Of a DNA stretch of 64,000 bases, positions 22,911 to 33,350 are shown piece by piece; position 1 is the first letter of the stretch; every line of letters starts with the position of its first letter. Source of the DNA: Aplysia californica (taxonomy: Eukaryota > Mollusca > Gastropoda > Aplysiida > Aplysiidae); contig NW_004797478.1 in the NCBI RefSeq assembly GCF_000002075.1, positions 285,476-349,475 of the forward strand, in the 5' to 3' direction. The translations under genes were made by a program, and so were the position numbers. The notes under the pieces were generated by a model. It made no database searches, was not told the DNA's origin, and was given only the letters and a program-made list of their open reading frames with translations.

Positions 22911-23486
22911 ACTTCGCTAAACTGGCCCTCCCGGCATCATTAGTGTGAACAGAATGACTAAATTGAGCTGATCTTGCCGCGGGCAAAGTTAAAATTATTA
23001 TGTCGACCAATGAGACTGCGCATAGCAATCTCGCACTTTCGGCTTGTTGGGGGAAGAGGTGTCGGGAAGAGGCCACGGCTGTCGGTTTTGTGCGGTGTGA
23101 TAAAAAAACATATAACGAAGTGACCATTTCTCTGAACGTTGGGGAAAATAAAGTTGAACTCTATTTCGCCGAACGGTTTCCGATCTCGAGATTTTTTTTT
23201 TATTTGCAAGATTTAGGCGTCATCCTTTCATTCTGCCATTCTGCGAGGACTGGGAAGAAGCATTTTTTGCATCAAATTCAATTTCTAGAGCTAGAGATTT
23301 TTTAATGTCTGAATATTCAGATACTTCAATTGTGGTTGGGGCAACGTTCCCGGACAAGATCTATACTTCTTTTGAAAATACCTTCAAAAGGTACTGCGAG
23401 AAAACAAGACTGCTTGACCATGGCAGTAACCTATTTGCATTTAGTCACCCAGCAAAAACTAAAATCCTTCATGTAAACAAAAATTC

Positions 23487-24160
23487 CTCCCGTTCGCACC
23501 TTACACACACACACACACACACACACTCACAGACACACACACACTCAGGCCACTCCATTCGCGTATTATATTATCAACAAATCTTGAGAATGGAAACCGA
23601 TCAGAGAAATAGAATTCAAGTTTATTTTCACGAACGTTCAGAGAAATAGAGAATAGAGCTGGCCAAAAAATAATTACTGAAAAACTATAACACACAACAA
23701 AATAAAAACATGTAGAAAAACAAATGGTAGTGGAAGTAATGATGATGCTATAGTGGTGGTGGAAAGACCCTGTGTTGTTGGTTACCGTGTACTTAGACAC
23801 TGCCATTGGGTAGACCTAATGAGAGTGCAAGTCTTTTGACCCTTGACACAATTACACAGTCCTAGTAGGCAATTCTAGTTCTAATTCTGATTTTACATAA
23901 AATCCCCCCAACGACATTTATACAATGTAACCTCCTTATAATACTCACATTGCTCACGTAGAATAAAATTTAACCTTTTTTTCGGACACGAGTCCGAATA
24001 GATAAAACCCATATTCGGACTCGAGTCCGAATAGAGCTGGCCTTCTCCTAACAGTTTCCGTTCTCGAGATTTGTTGATAATAATTGCGAATGGAGTGGCC
24101 CGTATGTGTGTGAGTGTGCATGTGTGTGTGTGTGTCTGTGTGTGTAAGGTGTGAACGGGG
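23487..24160. repeat. inverted repeat pair with CA and GT runs
   Basis: CCCGTTCGCACCTTA-(CA)n and a following block with GGCCACTCCATTCGC (23487-23590) are mirrored at about 24070-24160 (GCGAATGGAGTGGCC, GT run, TAAGGTGTGAACGGG). A third related block lies at 23120-23200. A 20-bp perfect palindrome ATTCGGACTCGAGTCCGAAT sits at 24012-24031. The family is not identified. Confidence 0.7.
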
Positions 24161-25292
24161 CATGGGGGCGTGAAGGGATTTTTTTGGTGTGATAATAGGC
24201 CATGACCAGTCACCGATTTTATCTGTCGATGGGGGTGTAAAAACACCTACTTTTTTCATGACCAACTGAAGTTTGCACGATTGATGTGCGTACATTATCT
24301 TTGCACCATTAGTAGGCCTTCACACAACGTATGAAGGAACCTTAACGTCATGTGTGATACCATTCCTGTGTCTCTTTTGCCTGTTTTGCTATCTTGAAGC
24401 ACAGATGACTGAATTAAATGATGATTAGCGTTACTTGAGGGGGGCGTTCGTGAAGTTTTTGACTACATAAAACCTGTAAAAAAAATTTGGTTTGGAAATT
24501 GGAGCATAAAATTTCATATTTATAAATTTATACTTTTCTAATATAAATCACTTTTTTTTTCAGTTTACCACTTTTTTTTTCAGATTAACCATGTTTGGTT
24601 TGGACTCCACTGTAGTTATTTTGGTTCCAGTTTTTCTTACTACTAGTGTTAGGTTGTCAAGTATACTTTTTGTCTTACAAATGTGGCCATACAATTGAAC
24701 TCTTATAATGGTATGCATAGAGAATAAAATTAAAGTCTTTGAAAAGATTTAGCCAGGTTAAAAATGTAATACAAATGCCTCATAACTATTGCTTTTGAAG
24801 GGTGTGACTGAGGGGGATTTCAAATGAACAGCGCTGTCCTCTCTTCTCCCTTCTACTTCTCCTCTCGGGGCCCCTCAAAAAAGAGGGGAAAAAACCCTCC
24901 TTTTAGGTTCAGCTAGTGGTGGTACGGAAGAGTGTCAGATGCAGGGCTCCTGATTAGGATCTGATCTACACTACAGTCAAATCTGCTCCAGGGGCCTGCC
25001 TAGACAATCATCTATACTATATACAATTACAAGCTTCCACTTTACACTTTCTCCTTTTAATTTTTTTGTGTCCATAACTGACACTGTCCAAGGCAACCAC
25101 TATTCTCCTCGGCTAATGGGTGGCTATCTTGGACAATTTGGGTACCATATTTCTATGGTTTCATGGTCATATAACAGAATTGTTCTTTTTTATGTTTTCC
25201 TTACGACTCAGTAATTCAGACATTTTTTGCTCTAAATACACTTGTTTAGTTTGTGTAAAACAAGCTGATCATTTTGCAAACTATTTTACCAG

Positions 25293-25691
25293 GATTCTCT
25301 ACGAGCAAATGTAGGAAAATCAAATTCTGCTAGCCTGGACAGGTCGACTTCAGTTTCCAAAGATGTTAAGGATGCTGGAAGGGTCAATCTGCACGCAGAT
25401 GAAAGGAAGTTTGATCACTGTTATGCTAAGGTTCAAAATAATGAAGAAGTCTGCTCCCCTATGTCACTCTCGTCAAATTCTGAGAGGCTGAAGGAGAAGT
25501 CTCAAAAAGAAGGCGCGAAGACTGAAGAAGTGCCACAAGCTCAAAGCGGTCAGGAAAAACCTGGAAATTTCAGAGATTGTGATGATGATGTCTCTGGAAA
25601 CTTGTTCCAACGCAGTGTGGAAGGTTTAGTGGACCAAGTACAAAGGTCTAAGATGAAGGTCATTGAGAGTCTTGAGGATGTCATGGATCAG
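25293..25691 (+). CDS. exon 2: ectodomain, acidic Ser-rich region and first helical repeats
   Basis: The acceptor CTATTTTACCAG ends at 25292 and the donor CAG|GTAAAA starts at 25692, leaving 133 codons in phase 0. The frame starts DSLRANVGK. Residues about 26-125 of the protein are rich in Ser, Lys, Glu and Asp with three cysteines (HCY, VCS, DCD), probably disordered. The last about 35 residues begin the helical repeats (VEGLVDQV, then QRSKMKVIESLEDVMDQ). The exon ends exactly at a repeat boundary (...VMDQ|V). The frame is open further upstream in intron 1, so the start of this exon depends on the acceptor chosen. No known domain was recognised. Confidence 0.72.
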
Positions 25692-25901
25692 GTAAAAAGT
25701 TTTATGACATCTTTTTTCCAGTAAATTTCTTTTCTTTTCTTATCTTAGTTTTCATTAAAAACTCACTTTGTTTTTATTTAAATTATGTCTTTTTATTACC
25801 TAAGGCAATGAGTGTTGACTACTGCTGTAACTAAAATTCTGCCTATAACTACTGTATGATTTTAACTTGAGCTAAAATGCATATATACATTTGTATTAAA
25901 A

Positions 25902-25932
<31 letters not shown>

Positions 25933-26138
25933 TAGATCTATATCACAATCTTTATGATTGTAAAGTCGTTGTGTCCAAACATTTAACACTCTTTTTGTGT
26001 ATAATGCACAATAGTTGAACATTCTATCTTGATATTGTTTTTAGTACTTAAAAATGTTGTACTGTGACATATGAAATTTAGTTAAGAACAAATTAAGCTT
26101 TGTTTTGTTTAAACATATATCCTCTTTCTTTAAAACTT

Positions 26139-26147
26139 CTCTCTCTC

Positions 26148-26201
<54 letters not shown>
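26139..26201. repeat. (CT)n microsatellite
   Basis: An almost pure CT run of about 60 bases within intron 2. Confidence 0.95.
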
Positions 26202-26204
<3 letters not shown>

Positions 26205-26699
26205 TTGTGCTTCTACTGCTTGTACCTCCCCTCTTTTGTACCTTTTTTTACCATATTCTTTTTCTTGTCCATTTTGTAGTTGTTCTTTCTTCAGGTAGAA
26301 GCAGAACAGAACTTGTGTAGCAACCCTAAAATTTACATAATGGAAAGATAATGTCATTAAAACCTATTAGATTTTTTTTCTTCCTTTGTCAAGTATGATC
26401 TATATCATTTTTATGACTGTTTGATTAATTCTAGGCTAATGTGAGTGCCTTTTTATTTCCTTGTGCAAGGCGTTATAAAAGCTGATATACAAGCAAAAGC
26501 AACAGCTTAATAGCAACTTGGAAAGGATCGTTAGTTTTTACATCGTTACCAAGCTTCTTGTTGATACAGGGTGGCCTACATGTATAATTCAACCACTTTC
26601 AAAACCCAGTTGGTGGTGAAAAGGAGGGAATTTGAGCTGAAATATCTATATTCATGGGTTAATCCCAGTGATTAACATGTGAAAGTTAAGTTTTAGTTA

Positions 26700-26940
26700 G
26701 TATTTTATGGCACTTGCATGCAATACAAATAGTTAAATTGAGGTCATATTTAAGGCCAAAGATTAAAGGTGTTACTTGAGAGTAATATACAACTATAAAA
26801 AAAACAAAGAGGAAAGACAAGGACAATAGTTGTTTAATAAGAAAGATGGAGTAAAACACAACAGAGCACCTGCCAACCAACCCACTGATGTGAGTGAAGA
26901 ATAATGATCTTACAAACGAGTTTGTGGTAAACTTTTCTTT
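26700..26940 (-). repeat. interspersed repeat, minus copy (GCGCC...GTAAAAC tail family)
   Basis: The reverse complement shares, in order, a C/T-rich block, TATTACTCTC, a TATGACCT segment and GCAAGTGCCATAAAA with 41285-41420 (plus). A third, short copy lies at 50358-50412. The tail resembles 3' ends of retroposons. Divergence is high. Confidence 0.5.
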
Positions 26941-27153
26941 GTGGTCTCTCTGCAGTCTGATAACCAAGATGAGGATATAGTGGTCTTTTTTTTTTACTTG
27001 AATATCAGTGCTTCAAACACAAAATTCTGATTTTTTAAATATTTGATTATGGTATAAACTTTTAAGTTTTGTTGCTATTCATTTTAACTTTTTAAAAAGA
27101 TGATCAATTGATGTGATATCCCTGCATGTCATTTGTTCCCCACACTTGTCCAG

Positions 27154-27273
27154 GTCGCTCAATCCAGAGACAGAGTGATGGATAGTCTCGACAAGGTCAT
27201 GGATAGAGTGTCTGAATCCATGTCTGAGTCAAGGGTCAAGGTTATAGAGAGCTTTGACTCCGTCATGGATAAA
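27154..27273 (+). CDS. exon 3: two helical repeats
   Basis: The acceptor CACACTTGTCCAG and donor AAA|GTGAGT enclose exactly 120 bases, 40 codons in phase 0. The peptide begins VAQSRDRVMDSLDKVMDR and then gives a second, four-residue-longer unit ending VIESFDSVMDK. Each unit has hydrophobic residues at positions 1, 8, 12, 15 and 16 and charged residues between, as in an amphipathic helix. Both exon ends fall on unit boundaries, so the exon can be gained or lost in frame without breaking a unit. No similarity to a named domain was recognised. Confidence 0.82.
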
Positions 27274-29210
27274 GTGAGTTGAACCCTGAGATGGGGTGGA
27301 TTTGGGAGTTATTAAAGTTCCTGGAAGGGAGGAGTGGGTGGTCAGTTTTCTCCTCTAGCTCTACTGGGGAAAATACTAAGTGAGATAGAGTTTTAAGGAA
27401 GTGATCATGAGGGCGGGGGGTGTATTTGGGTATTTCATTTGTTGATATCATTCATACTCAAGAAGCACTGGCTGTCGTTATACATTTTAAATGTGCTCTT
27501 TAGTTTGTTTGGTCTTTGCCTTAAATAATATTAAGAAACAGAATTAGCAACTATCATGAAACAGACATTTCCCTCATGGTCTTAAAATTTAACAAGTATA
27601 TCTGATTGATGTATAATATTATATATATATGCTGCTTATTGGTTAGTTATGCTTTTGTGAAAATGAAGAAGAGACAGTGGTTTCAAACCCGAAAGTTTTC
27701 CACTGTGAGATTTGTGACTATATATCGTAATTCTAATACACTGTGTACGTAATGTTGATAATTCCTTTAAATGAAGAGTCCTGTTTGTTAGTCTTTTTTG
27801 ACACCTTTGGGTCATCTTCCCTTTTGAAAATGAAGCGTAATTGTATTGTCTCACTTTGTTGTGTATTGTTTCATAAAAATTGATGTTATGTTGTCTCTAT
27901 AAGGGTCGCCTGTACAAACGGTCACTTTCCATTTCCCCATTGGTGTTTTTTCTATATATAGAAGCACAGCATCAGACAGGAATCTGTCCAACGTGCTGCT
28001 GCCACTATATTTTTTCAACAAACACAAAACAAAAAAAACCTGTCTAAGATGGCCACACAAATCTCTTATCACATAACACTTTGTCATAAATTATATGACA
28101 CTGGGATTCATTGAACTTGGAGGTTGGGCGCGTAAACTTTGTTAAAATGATGTTGTGGACAAGCTTTAATACTACATTACATTCCCCTGTCATTGTTGTT
28201 AGTCCCTCTAATGAATGAACTAATCATTTTGCTTAGGTCCCTCCCACTGTTTACCCAAGTTGACCCAATTGGTTACAAATTTTCAGCAGCTGATGAGAGA
28301 CGCATGTGATCTTAACCTTTAAAGCCCGCCCACAGCTCATTCGTGAAAACAACCAACTTGAGTCCCATGCACTCATATGACTTTACTACGCAGTTGCAAG
28401 CATCGTAAAACTCTTACCAAATCGAAATCAACTTGTACATAAATCATAAGTGAGATGAGTAGTAGCTCTGTTTACCCAGTTTGTAACAATGGATGTGGAG
28501 ATGACCTTGCAATAGGGAAGTGTTGCTTATTCGTTGAGTAGTAGGGACCTATTTGTTTGCTTTACTTTGGCTCTTAATCTTCTTCGTCTCAAACATTTTG
28601 TTTCGTTTTACCCTTGCACAAAAGCAGCAACGCCACACAACAAAATAAAACTGACAACAATAAAAAAAAAAAAAAAAACCCAGAACAAATAAAAACCTTC
28701 CTCATTTGTATTTTCCTCTTTTGCAGATTTTCTTCTTACAAGCACTAACTTTTCTATGATTCATCATGCGTTTTAATGAATAATTTTGTCTGACCAAGGA
28801 TGGAGTGAATGGTGTGATGTCAATACTTTTTTTTTTCTGGTGACTTCTGATATCAGTTAAAACAGCTTTGTTTGTTTTGAGTCATTCTAGTATTGCTAGC
28901 AAGTAAGTGATAATGTTTATAGAACAAAGTTAGTAATAACTTATTCTGTGTCAGGTAGTAGTTTAAATAATGACAAATATGAAAATGTCAGTGGGGCTAG
29001 TATCTGCTCAGTGATATCATGTCTTGAATCAAAGTAGTCCAACAACAACTATGATTTATATATTGCTAATGGGAACTTTTTGGCATGTACTTTTATTTTG
29101 TGAGTATAGATAAGTTGGACAAAATTTGTTCCACAGCTAATGTTGGGTGCCAAGATTGTGTCGAAAAGAGTGTAGAATGGAAACTTATTCTCATAACTTT
29201 CATTTGTCAG
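27274..29210 (+). other. intron 3 of the host gene
   Basis: GTGAGT...CATTTGTCAG. It includes the diverged Tigger-like MITE copy at about 27885-28700 and otherwise AT-rich unique sequence. Confidence 0.75.
27885..28700 (+). mobile_element. pogo/Tigger-like MITE, diverged copy 1
   Basis: Blocks shared in the same order with 29726-30515 include CGCCTGTACAAA, CCATTTCCCC, TTTTTTCTATATA, CCTGTCATTGTTGTTA, GAGTGAGATGAG-like, TTTACCCAGT and CTTCTTCGTCT. The ends are too decayed to place and the 3' end has a poly-A/C tract. No coding capacity. Confidence 0.65.
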
Positions 29211-29358
29211 GTGTCGGAGTCCAAGGAGAAGGTACTGCGAGGTCTGGATGAAGTCATTGACAAGGTGGCTCATTCCAAGATGATGGAAGAGCTGGACCAT
29301 GTCATTGACCAAGTTGCTCACTCAAAAGTTATGGAGGAGATCAGAGCCCTCCCTGAGG
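29211..29358 (+). CDS. exon 4: three helical repeats before the membrane
   Basis: The acceptor CATTTGTCAG and the strong donor GAG|G|GTAAGTG bound 148 bases: 49 codons plus one base (phase 1). The peptide starts VSESKEKVLRGLDEVIDK, followed by VAHSKMMEELDHVIDQ and a last partial unit VAHSKVMEEIRALPE. The unit boundary again coincides with the exon start. The dangling G pairs with AG at the start of exon 5 to give a Glu codon, so the frame continues without interruption. The open frame runs only four codons past the donor to a stop, as expected for a true exon end. Confidence 0.85.
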
Positions 29359-29725
29359 GTAAGTGTAAATGAGTCTCCTTGTTATATGAAACATCAATTC
29401 CATTAAAAAAATCATATGACCCAGGTGTGCATTTGAGCAAGTCTGCTTTTTTACATGGGGTGCACTATGGCAGAGTCCTACATTTTGCAACACCACTTCA
29501 ACTTTCTATCGCACTATGGTAGTTTAGTTTCTATATTAGTATAGGACACATTCAGTTAAGCAGCGAGGGGAGGAGGGGAGGGGATTTGTGAGTACAGCCG
29601 CGCACCCAGCTCTCCGACAAATATTTTTGAAAGACAAGTTACAACGGCTGGAGTAAGACTTAATAAGAGCAGCCATGGACATAAAAACATGTAAACTGAG
29701 GAGATAATGAACACCAGTCCATGTA

Positions 29726-30515
29726 CAGTCAAACCCGCCATGACGGCCACCTGTACAAATGGCCACTGTCCATTTCCCCCCTTGCGTTTTTTCTATATAA
29801 TTTCACAGTGTAAAATGGGCACCTGTCCCATGCGGCCACAGCCACCATATTATATTTTATCACACAATCCCTATCACACCAAAGAATAACATTTGTCTTA
29901 GACGGCCACCTCTCTCATCACCCGACCTTTTGTCATAAAATATGTATTGGCCCCTGACGTTGTGGACGAGCCGTCATATTCCAACCACCTGTCATTGTTG
30001 TTAAATAGTCCTTTCAACAGATTATGTTGAGTAGGCCCCTCCCATTGTTGACCAATAAGTCACAATAGATTTTCATCTGCTGGTAAGCGTGTGATCTCTC
30101 ATAACCCATAAACCCCACTCACATCTCTTACACAAATCATGAGTGAGATGAGGGGTCACTGTTTACCCAGTCCTATAACAAAGTAACAAAGGACGTCAAC
30201 ATGAACTTGTGACAGAAGTGTCGCTCGTTCTCTAAGTGGTGGCAACCCATGTGTTTGTTTTAACATGCAGTCTGTCTTCTTCGTCTGACACATTTCGTTT
30301 TATTGTCACCCTTGCACAAAATGAGCAACAAAGTAAAAAAGCTAACAAAAAATAAACCCACAAAAACAACAACAATGCAGCTGCCTTCGGTTGGTACCTC
30401 AGAAGTGAATAGTTTGCTTTCTTCATATTGATCAATCCTCCCTAAAACGGACACCTGTCTTACTCGACCACTTTTCTCCTTGACAATGAGTGGCCGTCTT
30501 ACTCAGGTTCGACTG
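29726..30515 (+). mobile_element. pogo/Tigger-like MITE, copy 2, TA-flanked
   Basis: CAGTCAAACCCGCCATGACG at the left and GGTTCGACTG at the right are inverted, each next to TA (29724-29725 and 30516-30517). The 790-bp interior is non-coding. TA duplication and CAGT...ACTG ends fit the pogo/Tigger branch of Tc1/mariner. Confidence 0.85.
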
Positions 30516-30646
30516 TATATACACAGTAGTCTCCACCTAAGATCCCACCGCTTACAATCCCAGTTCGCTTAAGGTCCCGCTGTTTTAAGAAAACAGAATT
30601 TTTACTATACAAAAGCCACCCCTAAGATCCCGCTCTGATTCACCCC

Positions 30647-30677
<31 letters not shown>

Positions 30678-30685
30678 ACGAGGTA

Positions 30686-31040
30686 GAATCCGGCGCTCGT
30701 CAATTTTTTGGCTTTTGTGGTTATTGGTACCATTTTAAAGACTGTTCTTTTGCCTTCCTTTTGGTGAAAAAATATCTTTCAATGTTGAATAGAAGTTGAA
30801 ACATTTAAGACTGAAGGAGGTCAGGGTGGCCTGGTTTCAGAGGTAAAATTAGCGAGACAATGGCCACCAAAGTTTGGTAACTTCTATAGTCTGAGAGTCT
30901 TTGGAAACTGAAAATTTACATTTTTCCTGTCTTTAGTCAATATTTTTCAGTAAAATCCACACTAAAATTTGTTTTTAAATGGACGTAAAAGGTGTTGAGC
31001 CAAAAAATGAAAATTATTTTAAAATTACCCATCGGCAAAA
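30686..31040 (+). repeat. interspersed repeat, copy 1 (pair with 45360)
   Basis: Shared blocks with 45360-45715 in the same order include GGCGCTCGTC, TTGAATAGAAGT, TTCAGAGGTAAAATTA, ACTGAAAATTTA and AAAGGTGTTGAGCCA. No ends or coding are visible. Similarity is roughly three quarters by eye. Confidence 0.75.
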
Positions 31041-31121
31041 AAAATGCATTTTCTTTGATTTCAATATTTTGACAATCGCCTGATTTCACCACAATGCCTC
31101 ACACATATATATATATATATA

Positions 31122-31920
31122 CAGTCGAACCTGTGTAAGACGGCCACCCATTGTCAAGGAGAAAAGTGGCCGTATAAGACAGGTAGCCGTCTTAGGCAGG
31201 ACTGATTAAGATGAAGAAAACAAACTATTCCCATCTGAGGTCCAAATCGAAAGTAGCCGCATTGTTGTTGTTGCTGTTGTTTTTGGTTTGTATTTTGTTT
31301 GTTATTTTTATTTTGTTGCTGATTTTGCGCTAGGATGACAATAAAACGAAATGTATCAGACAAGGAAACCGAGTGCCATGTTAAAACAAACATATGGGTC
31401 GCCACCACTCGGAGAACAAGTGACGCTTCTGTCTCAAGTCCATGTTGACGTCCTTTGTTACTTTGTTACAAACTGGGTAAACAGTGACCACTCATCTCAC
31501 TTACGATTTGTGTACGAGTTCTTGGCGAGGCTTATGGGTTATGAGGGATCACACGCTTACCTCACCAGCAGCTGATAATTGGTACATATACCTATAGGTC
31601 AACAGTGGGAGGGGCCTACGCAACATAATCGGTTGGAGGGACTACCTAACCACAACGACAGGGGATTAGATTATGAAGGCTTTCCCACAACGCCAGCGGC
31701 CAATGCACAATTTATGACAAAACGTAATGGAGTCACTAAGGTGGCCGTCTAAGACAGGGGTTATTGCTTGGTGTGATAGGGGTTGTGTGTTAAAATATGG
31801 TGGCCGCGGCCACCTTGGACAGGTGCTCGTTTTACGCAGTTAATTTATATAGAAAAAACGCAAGGGGGGAAATGAAAAGTGGCCGTCTTATAGAGGTGGC
31901 CGTCAGAGCAGGTTCGACGG
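31122..31920 (-). mobile_element. pogo/Tigger-like MITE, copy 3, inverted relative to copy 2
   Basis: It begins CAGTCGAACCTGTGTAAGAC after TA (31120-31121) and ends GGTTCGACGG before TA. The interior is the reverse complement of copy 2 (for example CATTGTCAAGGAGAAAAGTGG opposite CCACTTTTCTCCTTGACAATG). It lies about 600 bp from copy 2. Confidence 0.85.
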
Positions 31921-32594
31921 TATATATAATTTATATATATATATATTTGTTTACTGAAGGATATAGCTCTCTACAACTTTTTTCAGTTGTGGCTGTCATC
32001 TGTCTCCACCATAGTGATAAAGTAGTTTGTCCATCAAACGCACTTTTTGTAAGAGCCTGCTGTACTCAACCACACATTTTTGTCTTAGTAGGTTCATTTC
32101 TACTGCATTATTTGATTTAAATGTATAAAGGAATGGTCTCTTCTTCTGAATGGAAACCTTGTTCTGCAAAACCCATGCCCGCTAATGAGGGACAGAGCAA
32201 AACTTTCACAAAGGCTGAATCTTACTCTCCTAAGATGTCACATCATACCAAGGGATAGACTTGACAGCTTAGCTGGCTCTTTAGCTACAGAGATTTACTT
32301 GTTTAATCACTCTTCACCATCATCCTGAAATGAAAGTAGCTGATTGCATTTGTGCTCTTAGGTTGACTCTATGTATTCACTTGTTAAGCCTGTGTTTTGG
32401 GCACAAAATTAGTAGGTCACCATGAAAGAAGCGCTGGACTGACATAAGCGGTGATAAAACTACATTTTCCCGATTTTGGTTCAGCTCATGTTTGAATGCC
32501 TTTCAGATTTGTAGTTGCCACTCTGTACACTGTTACTCTGTCTGTTGTCTTTGTATCTTCCGCTTGTGGGTACTTTGTCGAACACATTGAAGGA

Positions 32595-32955
32595 ATGCAG
32601 AGCAGATTGCCGTCTAGTGGTTAGGCTATCAAACTGGTAGTTGTGAGGTTATGGGTTATAAGGGCTCGAGGCTCAGCTCTGTCTGACATTGTGTCCTTAG
32701 GAATGGCACTTTACACGTGTTATTGTCACTTCATCCGGGTGTGAATGGCTATCTGACCATAGACAGCAAAAGATCTTGTTAATGTGTTAGTTTTTAGAAA
32801 ATGGCAACTTGAGCTGTATGCTTCCCAGGAAGTTGAGATAGTTTCAGAATGCTGTAAGGTCTGCTAGAGCCATGATATATTGCAAAGCACATAGAATTTG
32901 TTTTTGAATGGGAGTTTTTGCCAAACAAATGCTATTTATTATTGTTATTTTATTA
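32595..32955 (+). mobile_element. SINE with conserved central domain, copy 2
   Basis: A tRNA-like A box (TCTAGTGGTTAGG, about 32617) and B-box-like GGCTCGAGGCTC (about 32663) head the element. The central block (GGAATGGCACTTTACACG, CTTCATCCGGGTG) and the tail (GTTTCAGAATGC ... AATGCTATTTATTATTG) match copy 1 at 15650-16058. It is probably complete. Confidence 0.8.
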
Positions 32956-33074
32956 AATGCAAAAAAGAAAAATTCATCTCCACTCAGCTGTTTCATCACC
33001 TTACTGCTTTGTATGGCAATTATATTATCTGAGTTTTACCCTGCCTTTCTGAACTCAAGCAACATTCAGCTGAA

Positions 33075-33260
33075 TGCAGGGACTGCTTGCAGTATCTGTA
33101 GGGGAGCGGTTGGAACCTTTACCTTTCACTTTAAAGACATGAGTTTGTGTCCTGCTGAGGAAAGTTATTGTACTGAGTGTCTCTTTTTGCTGGATGCTGT
33201 AGTCCTTTCTGCACTGGGTTGGGCCTGACAGACAAGGTTGAAGCAGCCTGCCTCCCTTTT
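33075..33260 (+). mobile_element. tRNA-derived SINE family 2, copy a
   Basis: Contains the B-box-like AAAGACATGAGTTTGTGTCC and the family tail GGGTTGGGCCTGACAGAC followed by GGTTGAAGCAGCCTGCCTCC. It ends just before the acceptor of exon 5. Confidence 0.65.
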
Positions 33261-33350
33261 GATTTAAATTGTGTGAATGTAACGCTTTTAAACTTTTCCA
33301 ATCACAAATAACAGCCCATTCTACTTTTTCTTTCCTTCTTCGTCCATCAG

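Larger units (their letters stand above)
20504..22916. mobile_element. foldback DNA element holding a LINE fragment
   Basis: CGAAGTGGCTAGCCGTAC at 20504-20521 is exactly mirrored at 22899-22916. Inside the left end are repeated AGCCGT/ACGGCT inverted motifs and the copy of 16208-16411 (20641-20880). Just before the right end is a perfect 28-bp palindrome (22883-22910). The LINE fragment 20884-22856 fills the middle. The flanks (TTA left, CTA right) do not prove a target duplication. No transposase is seen. Confidence 0.65.
20091..25292 (+). other. intron 1 of the host gene
   Basis: The intron runs from GTGGGG to TTTTACCAG. It contains a dense TAGATC hexamer array (20145-20400), the foldback element with its LINE fragment (20504-22916), CA/GT-flanked inverted repeats (23487-24160) and about 1.1 kb of AT-rich unique sequence. 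No further exon was recognised. Confidence 0.55.
25692..27153 (+). other. intron 2 of the host gene
   Basis: GTAAAA...TTGTCCAG. It holds a (TA)n run (25899-25936), a (CT)n run (26139-26201) and, at about 26700-26940 on the minus strand, a copy of the repeat also seen at 41240-41440. Confidence 0.7.
29359..33350 (+). other. intron 4 of the host gene
   Basis: GTAAGTG...CGTCCATCAG. It carries two opposed Tigger-like MITEs (29726-30515 and 31122-31920), a repeat shared with 45360-45715, and SINEs at 32600 and 33075. Frames inside the MITEs are not genes. Confidence 0.8.

Noticed and set aside
29536-30454. Small minus-strand genes at 29536-29766 and 30232-30454
   Set aside because: They lie inside the Tigger-like MITE and have no homologous frame in the inverted copy.
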